Below, in pieces: positions 7,179 to 14,743 of a stretch of 64,000 nt of DNA. Position 1 is the first letter of the stretch. Each line of letters starts with the position of its first letter. The DNA comes from Roseovarius sp. (GTDB taxonomy: Bacteria > Pseudomonadota > Alphaproteobacteria > Rhodobacterales > Rhodobacteraceae): the NCBI RefSeq assembly GCF_030373445.1, contig NZ_JAUCYU010000002.1:248001-312000 (forward strand), in the 5' to 3' direction. The notes below the pieces were generated by a model. That model worked only from the letters and a program-made list of their open reading frames with translations. It was not told the origin of the DNA and made no database searches. The position numbers and the translations under genes were made by a program.

Positions 7179-8609
7179 TCAGGTCAGCAGTCCGAGGCGC
7201 TTGGCCTCTTCGATATCGGCTTCCGACACCGCGATGGCGTCGGCCTCCTCTCTCAGCTCCTCGCTCATGTCGAGCCCCACCAGTTCGACCGCGGGCGGAA
7301 CGCGCAGCATACCCATCCCCTGAAGGATCTTCGACACGATCCAGGCCGGGATGAAGCCCAGCACGATGAACATGATGCATGCCCCGGCGAGCTGGCCCCA
7401 CGGCGTGATCGAGGCAATCTCTTCGTGGTAGCCCGCCGTGGCCGGGTGGCCCCACAGCACGAAGCCGGCGATGATCAGGCCGATGAAGCCAGCATAACCA
7501 TGCACCGCAACCGCGCCGACCGGATCATCGATCTTGAACGTCCGCTCGACCCAGAAGTGCAGCTTGTAGGCACAATAGGCGCCGACCGCGCCGATCAGCA
7601 TTGCTTCGATCGGGTGGTACAGGTCATTCCCCGCCGAGGCGGTAATGACGCCGGCAAGGCCGGCCGAGTAGGTCCAGAAGGCCTCGCCTCGCGATACCAC
7701 GTAGCCCATCAGCAACCCGCCCGACAGCGACATCAGGAAGTTGAAGACGATCGCCGAAAGGGTAGTGGGCGTCAGGTAGATGGTCGTCGCCGTGAACGTC
7801 CCTTCCGCGGCCCCGATAGCCCCCGAGCCGATGATCGGCACGTTGCAGGCCACGTAGAAGCCCCAGAAGCCGCAGTAGATCAGGAACAGCCCGATCGTCA
7901 CCAGCCACTTGTTGTGAGGGTTGATGTTGCGCGGTGTGCCGTCGGGGGCGAACTTGCCGATCCGGGGCCCGAGCACGCATATGACGCCAAGGGCAAAGCC
8001 GCCCGCGATCGCGTGGATCACGCCCGAGGCATAGGCGTCGTGATAGCCCAGCTGCGTGACCATCCACCCGTCCGGGTGCCAGCCCCAGGCCGCGTCGATG
8101 ATCCAGGTGAACGAGCCGATGACGACCGCCAGGATCCAGAAGGCCGAGGGCCGGATCCGCTCGATCGTGGCGCCCGAAACAATCGATGCCGCGGTCCAGC
8201 TGAACAGAAGGAACGCGGCCCAGAACACGCCGTTGAGCCGCGCCCAGTAGCCGTTGCCCAGGTCGGCGCCATAGCCCTGCGCCTGCGGGTCGTTCACGCC
8301 CGGCCCGCCAAGGTGCGTGCCCATCAGTTCGCCCCACGGCACGGCGTTGTCCGATTGCGTGAGGCCACCGGTAATGCCCGGCCCGTTGGGGAAGGCGAAG
8401 TAGATCCACCAGCCGAAGAAGAAGAAGGTGACCGTCACCAGCGGGATCAGCATGGTGTTCTTCATTAGGGTGTGGATGTGGTTCTTGTGCCGGGTCGCGC
8501 CGACCTCGTACATACAGAACCCGACGTGGATCAGGAACATGAGCGGTACGGTGACCCAGTAGTAAAATTCGGTGAATATCACCGTCAAAGCACCGATATC
8601 GGTATCCAT
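7179..8609 (-). CDS. amt: Ammonium transporter, second Amt paralogue
   Basis: A 476-residue Amt-family channel homologous to the neighbouring transporter over its whole length. The first pore His lies in YHDAYASGVIHAIAGGFALG and the second in DPVGAVAVHGYAGFIG; the family segment LGPRIGKF is also present. Compared with the first copy it has a longer extracellular loop (about residues 85-115, GGPGVNDPQAQGYGADLG) and a longer acidic C-terminus. The start is placed at the ATG at 8609 because GGAGGA lies 8 bases upstream; the frame stays open further upstream to 8765 without a ribosome site. Two non-identical channels suggest different affinity or substrates (ammonium versus methylamine), which cannot be decided from sequence. 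Confidence 0.88.
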   Translation of the reverse strand: MDTDIGALTVIFTEFYYWVTVPLMFLIHVGFCMYEVGATRHKNHIHTLMKNTMLIPLVTVTFFFFGWWIYFAFPNGPGITGGLTQSDNAVPWGELMGTHLGGPGVNDPQAQGYGADLGNGYWARLNGVFWAAFLLFSWTAASIVSGATIERIRPSAFWILAVVIGSFTWIIDAAWGWHPDGWMVTQLGYHDAYASGVIHAIAGGFALGVICVLGPRIGKFAPDGTPRNINPHNKWLVTIGLFLIYCGFWGFYVACNVPIIGSGAIGAAEGTFTATTIYLTPTTLSAIVFNFLMSLSGGLLMGYVVSRGEAFWTYSAGLAGVITASAGNDLYHPIEAMLIGAVGAYCAYKLHFWVERTFKIDDPVGAVAVHGYAGFIGLIIAGFVLWGHPATAGYHEEIASITPWGQLAGACIMFIVLGFIPAWIVSKILQGMGMLRVPPAVELVGLDMSEELREEADAIAVSEADIEEAKRLGLLT

Positions 8610-9023
8610 TGACGTGTCCTCCCGTTCAGACATTCGGTTCGTGTTTACGGGGGTCTGATCTTCCGGCCCCCACTTTATCCGGACCAGTTTTGGTTTTCTT
8701 TTCGTGCCGTTCGCCGCACCAATTGTGGCCCAATGACGTTTCAACTCTGCATGAGTGATAGGCATGTTGCCAGATATTTCGGCTTTGGAATAGAAAAATT
8801 TTCACATGAGGAATAAAATTTTCGCTTGAGGGCTTGGTGGCTGTCGCAAACCCAAAATCCAGCCGTCTATCGTCTTCGATCCCTCGCACCTTTTTTTGCC
8901 TGCGGAACAAGCGAAATCAGTCGAACTGTCCGAATCTGCCGCGAAATTCAGCTGTTCAGACCCCGGCTTCGCAGTAGGAGCGGGGCGAGGCCGACCATTC
9001 GGCGCCTCGCAATTCCCCGGTGC
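8610..9023. other. gene-free region between amt2 and the cupin genes
   Basis: About 414 bases without a supportable gene. It is clearly richer in A and T than its surroundings, especially 8680-8900, and must hold the minus-strand promoter of the amt2 operon. GGGGG at 8649-8653 and CCCCC at 8667-8671 could form a small hairpin in the amt2 leader. No sigma-54 site (TGGCAC-N5-TTGC on the minus strand) was found by eye. Confidence 0.5.
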
Positions 9024-9653
9024 TCAGGCGGCTGTCAGGCGTGGAGGGTCTGCCAACCCTGCGCCCCGCCAGTAGACCAGCGTCAGGATCGGCGAGTCGC
9101 TCGTGGTCATCGCGTGGGGCTGGTTCGCCGCGTGAATGCGTGTGGCCCCCGCGCCAAGCGCCTGGTCCTCTTCGCCATCGGCGTGAAACAGGGCCTTCCC
9201 CGACACGATGGTGTAAAGTTCTTCCGGCTCGTGCTGGTGGCGCGGATAGTAAAGGTTTGCCCCCCAGAACCCCACCGTGATCCGGGCATGATCCGTCAGG
9301 AAATGGCCCTCTGGACCGGCCAGTTCGAACCACCCGAAGCGCTGAAGGAAATCCGCGCCGACCTCGTCCTCGGTATAGGTCAGCCGCCACTCGGCGAAGG
9401 GAGCCACCGCGAGAATCGCGTCTCTGAGGGCGCGGGATGCCTCCGAAGCCGCGCCGGGGTCATGCACCATGTGTGCCAGCCCCGGAATCTGTACCGCTTC
9501 GCGCGAGACATACACCAGGTCTTCCGGCCACGGCGCAAAACCCTGCTGGACGGGGCAGGTTGCGTGCCAATCACGCGCCGCCAACAACGCCAAGTCGAAC
9601 AGCGCCCGGATGTCGTTAGCATCAAGAAGCGGGGAAGGGGCGTCGATCAGCAT
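9024..9653 (-). CDS. dddQ: DddQ-like cupin (DMSP lyase family)
   Basis: A 209-residue protein with an N-terminal helical region and a C-terminal cupin barrel. The metal-site motif YYPRHQHEPEELYTIVSG supplies H139, H141 and E145, and H180 in HAANQPHAMTT is the fourth ligand, as in DddQ-type DMSP lyases that split dimethylsulfoniopropionate into DMS and acrylate. The ATG at 9653 is chosen because GGAG lies 8 bases upstream and the length then matches the neighbour; an ATG at 9692 or GTG at 9731 are alternatives. It is second in a two-gene minus-strand unit with another cupin of the same family. Two adjacent dddQ genes are known in Roseovarius nubinhibens. Other DMSP-lyase-family cupins have uncertain substrates, so activity is inferred. 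Confidence 0.72.
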   Translation of the reverse strand: MLIDAPSPLLDANDIRALFDLALLAARDWHATCPVQQGFAPWPEDLVYVSREAVQIPGLAHMVHDPGAASEASRALRDAILAVAPFAEWRLTYTEDEVGADFLQRFGWFELAGPEGHFLTDHARITVGFWGANLYYPRHQHEPEELYTIVSGKALFHADGEEDQALGAGATRIHAANQPHAMTTSDSPILTLVYWRGAGLADPPRLTAA

Positions 9654-9768
9654 CCGCACGGCTCCGACAGGGAAAAGACGTGGGTCCTGCATGCCAGAAC
9701 CTGTCAGCGCGGTCTTTTCCGTTCGCGGCACCGTGACGGCGCGAACGGACCAGTGGCGCTTTCATCCG

Positions 9769-10371
9769 TCAGATCGGCGGGTCCGTTTCCGTCCAGACCG
9801 GCTTCTTTTCAACGTCACCCTTCCAGACCACGTAAGCCACGAGCGGCGCGTCATGCGTGGTCAGGGCATGTGGCGCGTTCTCGGGGTGCAGCGCCGTTTC
9901 ACCGGCCTCCAGCCGGCGCGACGGCTGGCCTTGCAGATGAAACTCGCCCCATCCGGCCAGCACCAGGTAGATCTCCTCGGCCGGATGGTGGTGCATCGGG
10001 TAATGAAACCCCGGTGCCTGGTAGACCAGGAAACTGCGCATGCCCTCGGCCCCCAGCACCGTGTCCCGGCCCACCACCTCGAAACTCCCGAAATGGGCGT
10101 GCAGCGTCTCTCCGAACGCCGTGTCGCGATAGGTGTCGCGCCACTGTGCGCTGCGCGCGGCGGCCATGGCGCTTTGGTGGAAGACCTGCAGAGCGGGCAG
10201 GGTGGGCAGCGCCGTCTGCCCGAGCATGGCATCACAGAGCGGGTCGTGCTTCGCATCACAGGCCCGCGCCGTCACCGGATCGGGGAAATCGCAGAAGTCC
10301 GACAACGCTGGAACGTCGCGGTGAAGTGCTCTGGTCGCCTCCAGCAGGGCCTGCCAAGTCGTGTTCAACAT
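9769..10371 (-). CDS. dddQ: DddQ-like cupin (DMSP lyase family), first of tandem pair
   Basis: A 200-residue protein, the usual DddQ length. Residues 1-95 are helical; the cupin core has HYPMHHHPAEEIYLVLAG (H127, H129, E133, Y135) and HPENAPHALTTHDAP (H168), the residues expected to hold Fe or Zn and start beta-elimination of DMSP. The start is the ATG at 10371; the frame continues upstream to 10569 but without a plausible start signal. The following cupin gene is 115 bases downstream on the same strand. The two share the metal motif but differ substantially elsewhere, so this is an old duplication or two specialised enzymes. Divergent from the GST gene. Confidence 0.75.
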   Translation of the reverse strand: MLNTTWQALLEATRALHRDVPALSDFCDFPDPVTARACDAKHDPLCDAMLGQTALPTLPALQVFHQSAMAAARSAQWRDTYRDTAFGETLHAHFGSFEVVGRDTVLGAEGMRSFLVYQAPGFHYPMHHHPAEEIYLVLAGWGEFHLQGQPSRRLEAGETALHPENAPHALTTHDAPLVAYVVWKGDVEKKPVWTETDPPI

Positions 10372-10661
10372 GCGATTCCCGTTCATTTGCCGTGTTGCCA
10401 CCGTTATGCCGCCCCGTCTCAGCGCTGCAAAGTCTCTCCATCCGGGTCTCGGCGGATTTCCGGTTGCGCTTCGGCGGGGCAGACGGTTTACCAGTGACGG
10501 CAAAGACACGCCGGTTCCTTGGGCCGTCGAGAAAGCGGGGATCCTGGTCCGGGGAGGCCGAACGAGCAACGAAGGGCTGCAATGCCACTTTGAAATGGAT
10601 GCAGACCGAGGTTCCTCGTTGCCGCCGCGCTCTTCCCGGCAACATTGATGAAAGGCAGACC

Positions 10662-11369
10662 ATGGCAGACTATACCCTCTACTACTGGCCGCTGCCCTTC
10701 CGGGGCCAGTTCATTCGCGCCGTGCTGGCATATGCCGGCAAGACATGGGACGAGCCCGGCATAGACGCCATCACCGACGTCATGGGCGCGAAAGTCACCG
10801 ACCAGCCACTCCCCTTCATGGCACCGCCGTTGCTGGTCGACCACGGAGCCGATACCGCCATCGCCCAGATGCCCGCCGTACTTGCCTATCTGGGCACGAC
10901 CCTCGACCTGATGCCGCAAGCCCCCGAACCCGCGGCCCTCACCCACAAGATCATCGCCGACGCCAACGACGTGCTCGACGAGGTCACCCGCTTCGGCGGC
11001 CGCTCCATGTGGAACCACGACGAGTGGGACAGCTTCACCGAAGACCGTCTGCCGCGCTGGGCACAGATATTCGAGGCAACGGGCCACGCCCACGGGTTGA
11101 AGGCCGACAGCGGCCACATGCTGGGCACCGACGCCCCGGGACTTGCCGACCTGGTCACCGCCACGCTCTGGTTCACCATGACCGCGCAGCTTCCGGAATT
11201 GCGCCCTCTGGTCGAGGCGCACGCGCCGCATGTCCTGTCACTCGGAAAGCGCATCATGTCCACCGACGATTTGGCAGCCATGCGCGATGACACCGACACC
11301 CGCTTCGGCCATGCCTGGTGCGGCGGGCAGATCGAGGCATCGATCCGCGAGATGCTCAATGCCGAATGA
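10662..11369 (+). CDS. Glutathione S-transferase-like protein
   Basis: A 235-residue protein with a thioredoxin-like N-terminal domain (DYTLYYWPLPFRGQFIRAVL, residues 3-22, where GST enzymes place their catalytic Tyr/Ser/Cys) and an all-helical C-terminal domain. MPAVLAYLGTTLDL corresponds to the glutathione-contacting stretch after the cis-proline. The start is an ATG after GAAAGG; the same frame is open far upstream but with unlikely composition. It diverges from the tandem dddQ-like genes, and its stop overlaps the next gene by 11 bases. Conjugation of electrophiles such as acrylate, the DMSP lyase product, is a possible link to its neighbours, but that is speculation. Confidence 0.75.
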   Translation: MADYTLYYWPLPFRGQFIRAVLAYAGKTWDEPGIDAITDVMGAKVTDQPLPFMAPPLLVDHGADTAIAQMPAVLAYLGTTLDLMPQAPEPAALTHKIIADANDVLDEVTRFGGRSMWNHDEWDSFTEDRLPRWAQIFEATGHAHGLKADSGHMLGTDAPGLADLVTATLWFTMTAQLPELRPLVEAHAPHVLSLGKRIMSTDDLAAMRDDTDTRFGHAWCGGQIEASIREMLNAE

Positions 11370-12582
11370 CGGGCGGCAGCCCGCCTCGGTGCACGAGGTC
11401 GTCGAGCACGGGCTCTGCATCGGCTGCGGGTTGTGCGAGGCGCTGGGCCCCGACCGCTGGAAGATGACCATGACAGCGGAAGGGCGCCTTCGACCGGCGC
11501 CGCTCGGGCCGGAAGACCCCGCCGCCGATGCGGCCATTCTGGCCGCCTGTCCCGGCACGGTTGCCGAAGCCACCGCAGACGGCCCGAAAGAAGACGATGT
11601 CTGGGGCCGCTACGTCCATATGGGAGAGGCCTGGGCGGGTGATCCGGAAATCCGTTTCCGCGCCGCCACCGGCGGGGTGTTGACGGCGCTGGGCATGCAT
11701 CTGCTGAAAAGCGGCAAGGCTCGCTTCATCCTCCATTGCTCGGCTGACCCGGCTCACCCCGTCCGCTCTCGCTGGGTGATGAGCGAGACGCCCGAAGAGG
11801 TGGCCCGCCGCTCCGGCTCCCGCTACGGGCCCTCCGACACGCTGGCCGGGCTGGAGGCTGCGTTGGCCCGCGGTGAACCTTTCGCCATCATTGCCAAGCC
11901 CTGCGATGCCGGCGCCGTGCGCGCCCGCGCCAAGGCCGACCCAAGGCTCGAGAAACTGCTGGTCGCGGTGCTGGTCATGGTCTGCGGTGGCGCCTCCGAT
12001 CTCGGGAAGTCGTGGATGCTGCTCGACGAGTTGGGCGTGGCCGAGGAGGAGGTCACGGTCTTCCGCTACCGCGGCTATGGCAACCCGGGCCGCGCCCGGG
12101 TGGAAACCAGCGACGGCCGTGCCTATGAGCGCACCTATGACGAGCTCTGGGGCGACGAGGCCGGCTGGCGGATCCAGACCCGCTGCAAGCTCTGCCCGGA
12201 CGCCATCGGAGAGGCCGCCGATATCGCCGCCGCCGACATATGGCCCGATGCCCAGCCCGAGGGCGAGGATGCGGGGTTCAACGGCGTCATCACCCGTACA
12301 TCCACCGGCCAGCGGCTCATGCAGGCCGCGGTCGAGGCCGGCGACCTCACGCTCGGCAAGGAACATACGCCCCGCGACTACGACCATTTCCAGCCCCACC
12401 AGGTGAACAAGAAACGCGCCATGGCCGCCCGCCTGCGCGGCCTGTCCCGCGCGGGCTGGCCGGTCTACTCGCACAAGGGCCTCCGCCTCGACACGCTCGA
12501 CGCGGGCGACGATGCGGAAGAGCAGGGCGCCCATGACCGTGCCCTCTCCGGCCGGTTCTCCGAGAAGCTGCCGCGGCCATGA
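11359..12582 (+). CDS. FrhB/FdhB-family iron-sulfur flavoprotein
   Basis: A 407-residue protein of the coenzyme F420 hydrogenase/dehydrogenase beta-subunit family. The N-terminal ferredoxin-like segment GLCIGCGLCEALG plus C64 (AACPG) gives four cysteines for a 4Fe-4S cluster (C20, C23, C26, C64). The central region RAATGGVLTALG and KPCDAGAVRARA are typical of the family, and CKLCPDAIGEAADIAAADIW marks the C-terminal domain. Proteobacterial members do not need F420; many are flavin reductases of unknown substrate. It overlaps the GST gene by 11 bases and the ADP-ribosylglycohydrolase by 4 (ATGA), so the three are probably one operon. Confidence 0.78.
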   Translation: MPNDGRQPASVHEVVEHGLCIGCGLCEALGPDRWKMTMTAEGRLRPAPLGPEDPAADAAILAACPGTVAEATADGPKEDDVWGRYVHMGEAWAGDPEIRFRAATGGVLTALGMHLLKSGKARFILHCSADPAHPVRSRWVMSETPEEVARRSGSRYGPSDTLAGLEAALARGEPFAIIAKPCDAGAVRARAKADPRLEKLLVAVLVMVCGGASDLGKSWMLLDELGVAEEEVTVFRYRGYGNPGRARVETSDGRAYERTYDELWGDEAGWRIQTRCKLCPDAIGEAADIAAADIWPDAQPEGEDAGFNGVITRTSTGQRLMQAAVEAGDLTLGKEHTPRDYDHFQPHQVNKKRAMAARLRGLSRAGWPVYSHKGLRLDTLDAGDDAEEQGAHDRALSGRFSEKLPRP

Positions 12583-13430
12583 CCCAGACGGGAAAGCCCT
12601 TCTCGCAGGACCAGGCCCGGGGCATGCTGATCGGCCTCGCGGTGGGCGACGCGCTGGGCACCACGCTGGAATTCCGCGAACGCGGCACGTTCGAACCGGT
12701 CACAACCGTCACCGGCGGCGGCCCCTTCAAGCTCGATCCCGGCCAGTGGACAGACGACACGTCGATGGCCATGTGCCTGGCGCAGATGCTTCGCTCCGCG
12801 AACGGCTGGGACCCTGAAGACGCCATGAAGCGCTTCGTCAACTGGCGTCGCCACGGCTACCTCTCCTCGACCGGTGTCTGCTTCGATATCGGCGTCCAGA
12901 CGGCCGAGGCGCTCGACCTCTTCGAGAAGACCCGCCATCCTTATTGCGGCCCGACGGACGAGGCGAAATCCGGTAATGGCGGCATCATGCGGCTGGCGCC
13001 CGTGGTGCTGGCCTACGGGGCACAGGTCGACAGCGCCATGGCCGTCGCCCAGATGCAAAGCCGCCTGACCCATGCCAGCCCCACCTGCATGAAGGCCGCG
13101 GCCAGCATGGCCCGTTTCATGGTTACCGGCGACACGTCGCTGCTGCCGCGTCCCGACGCGCCACCCGATGTGGCCAGCGGGTATGTCGTCCACACGCTCC
13201 ACGCGGCCTTCTGGGCGCTGACGCAGGGCGACACGTTCCGCGACGTGCTGCTCGCCGCGGTCAACCTCGGCGGTGATGCCGACACGGTCGGCGCCGTAGC
13301 GGGACAGCTCGCCGGGCGTATCTACGGTTACGAGGGCATCCCGGCCGGCTGGCGCGCGGTGCTCCATGACCACGACAAGATCCTGACCGCCGCAGACGAT
13401 CTTTACGTCCTGCGGCCCATAGATGTGTGA
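12579..13430 (+). CDS. ADP-ribosylglycohydrolase family protein (DraG-like)
   Basis: Removes ADP-ribose from proteins or small molecules using two Mg2+ ions. The 283-residue all-helical fold shows the metal motifs WTDDTSMAMC (T58, D59, D60) and NLGGDADTVGAVAG (D233, D235, T236). DraG itself reactivates nitrogenase reductase, but no nif genes or DraT partner are visible here. The target is more likely another ADP-ribosylated protein or ADP-ribosyl metabolite. Start and stop codons overlap with the FrhB-type gene, implying translational coupling. The downstream pcaC-like gene follows after 14 bases and may share the transcript. Confidence 0.87.
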   Translation: MTQTGKPFSQDQARGMLIGLAVGDALGTTLEFRERGTFEPVTTVTGGGPFKLDPGQWTDDTSMAMCLAQMLRSANGWDPEDAMKRFVNWRRHGYLSSTGVCFDIGVQTAEALDLFEKTRHPYCGPTDEAKSGNGGIMRLAPVVLAYGAQVDSAMAVAQMQSRLTHASPTCMKAAASMARFMVTGDTSLLPRPDAPPDVASGYVVHTLHAAFWALTQGDTFRDVLLAAVNLGGDADTVGAVAGQLAGRIYGYEGIPAGWRAVLHDHDKILTAADDLYVLRPIDV

Positions 13431-13444
13431 CGGAGGACCCTGAC

Positions 13445-13831
13445 ATGAGCACATTCGACGAAGACCTCTTCCTGAAAGGCCTCGAACAGCGCAAGGCGAC
13501 GCTCGGCGCCGAATATGTCGAGAAGAACCTCGAAGCGGCCGACGATTTCACCCGGCCCTTCCAGGAGGCGATGACCGCCTGGTGCTGGGGTTTCGGCTGG
13601 GGCGACGACGTGATCGAGCCCAAGACCCGCTCGATGATGAACCTCGCCATGATCGGCGCGCTGGGCAAGATGCACGAATGGGAAATCCACTGCCGTGGCG
13701 CGCTGAACAACGGCGTCACCAAGGAGGAGATCCGCGCCATCATCCACGTGGTCGGCATCTATTGTGGCGTCCCGCAGTCGCTTGAATGCTTCCGCGTCGC
13801 GAAGAAGGTGCTCGAGGAGCAGGGCCTCTGA
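13445..13831 (+). CDS. pcaC: Carboxymuconolactone decarboxylase family protein (PcaC-like)
   Basis: A 128-residue all-helical protein of the CMD family. The N-terminal RKATLGAEYVEKNLEAADDF, the core WCWGFGWGDDVIEPKTRSMMNLAMI and NNGVTKEEIRAIIHVVGIYCGVP match gamma-carboxymuconolactone decarboxylase, which converts the 4-carboxymuconolactone made by PcaB to the enol-lactone of beta-ketoadipate. It has no CxxC pair, so it is not an AhpD-type peroxidase. GGAGG precedes the ATG by 7 bases. Nearness to a BKACE enzyme and pcaB supports the pca role, but similar proteins exist with other functions. Confidence 0.72.
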   Translation: MSTFDEDLFLKGLEQRKATLGAEYVEKNLEAADDFTRPFQEAMTAWCWGFGWGDDVIEPKTRSMMNLAMIGALGKMHEWEIHCRGALNNGVTKEEIRAIIHVVGIYCGVPQSLECFRVAKKVLEEQGL

Positions 13832-13912
13832 CGAAACAGGATGCGGAACCGACGCGCTTGCGGGGCGGTCGCATAGGCCGTAATTCTTGCGCAAAGGCGA
13901 GGGGAGACCACC

Positions 13913-14743
13913 ATGACCAACCCGTGCATCATCTGCGTGGCAATCACCGGCTCGGTGCCGCAGAAATCCGACAATCCGGCCGTGCCGATCACCGTCGAGG
14001 AACAGGTCGAGTCGACCCAAGAGGCGTTCGAGGCGGGCGCCGCCATTGCCCATTGTCACGTTCGCAACGACGACGGCACACCCACCTCCGATCCCGAGCG
14101 TTTCGCCCTGCTGAAGGAGGGGATCGAGAAACATTGCCCCGGCATGATCGTCCAGCTTTCCACCGGCGGCCGCTCTGGCGCGGGGCAGGCCCGTGGCGGC
14201 ATGCTGCCGCTGAAACCCGATATGGCCTCACTCTCGGTGGGCTCGAACAACTTCCCCAGCCGCGTCTATGAAAACCCGCCCGATCTCGTCGACTGGCTGG
14301 CGGGCGAGATGCGCACCTACGAGGTCGTGCCGGAAATCGAGGCCTTCGATCTCAGCCACATCCTGCAAGCGATCCGCCTGCACGGCGAGGGCAAGCTCTA
14401 CGGCCCGCTCTACGTCCAGTTCGTCATGGGCGTGAAGAACGCGATGCCTGCCGACAGGCAGGTGTTTGATTTCTATGTGGAAACGGTCAAGACGCGTGCG
14501 CCCGACGCGCAATGGTGCGCCGCCGGGATCGGGCCGAACCAGATCGTCGTGAACGAATGGGCCATCGCTGCAGGCGGCCACACCCGGACCGGGCTTGAGG
14601 ACAACATCCGCCTCGATCGCGAGACGCTTGCGCCCTCCAACGCCGCGCTGGTCCAGCGCACCGTCGAGCTCTGCGGCAAGTACGACCGCCCTGTCGCCAC
14701 GCCATCCGAGGCCCGCGCTCTCCTCGGCCTGAGGCCGGCTTGA
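13913..14743 (+). CDS. Beta-keto acid cleavage enzyme (BKACE, DUF849)
   Basis: A 276-residue Zn-dependent TIM-barrel enzyme. Family members condense a beta-keto acid with acetyl-CoA and cleave it to acetoacetate and a new CoA ester. The metal ligands are visible: H47 and H49 in AHCHVRN and E229 in RTGLEDN. STGGRSGAGQARGG and SLSVGSNNF are the substrate loops. Some BKACE members use beta-ketoadipate, giving succinyl-CoA plus acetoacetate and bypassing PcaIJ and PcaF. Placement between a pcaC-like gene and pcaB makes beta-ketoadipate the likely substrate here. GGGGAG lies 7 bases before the ATG. Confidence 0.9.
   Translation: MTNPCIICVAITGSVPQKSDNPAVPITVEEQVESTQEAFEAGAAIAHCHVRNDDGTPTSDPERFALLKEGIEKHCPGMIVQLSTGGRSGAGQARGGMLPLKPDMASLSVGSNNFPSRVYENPPDLVDWLAGEMRTYEVVPEIEAFDLSHILQAIRLHGEGKLYGPLYVQFVMGVKNAMPADRQVFDFYVETVKTRAPDAQWCAAGIGPNQIVVNEWAIAAGGHTRTGLEDNIRLDRETLAPSNAALVQRTVELCGKYDRPVATPSEARALLGLRPA

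Noticed and set aside
7155-8468. 437-residue plus-strand open frame opposite amt2
   Set aside because: Same reason: charged, low-complexity antisense shadow of a membrane protein gene.
6645-8800. Sigma-54 (NtrC-type) promoter for the amt genes
   Set aside because: Looked for TGGCAC-N5-TTGC on the minus strand upstream of both transporters and found no convincing match.
8626-8910. 94-residue minus-strand open frame upstream of amt2
   Set aside because: Lies in the AT-rich promoter region, lacks a ribosome site and resembles no protein family.
8826-10661. Long in-frame N-terminal extension of the GST-like gene
   Set aside because: The frame is open by chance through two minus-strand cupin genes; the extension is Arg/Pro-rich, and the ATG at 10662 has a ribosome site and starts a proper thioredoxin-like fold.
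12579-13430. Reading the DraG-like gene as evidence of nitrogen fixation
   Set aside because: The family is widespread in non-fixers and no nif or draT gene is in view.
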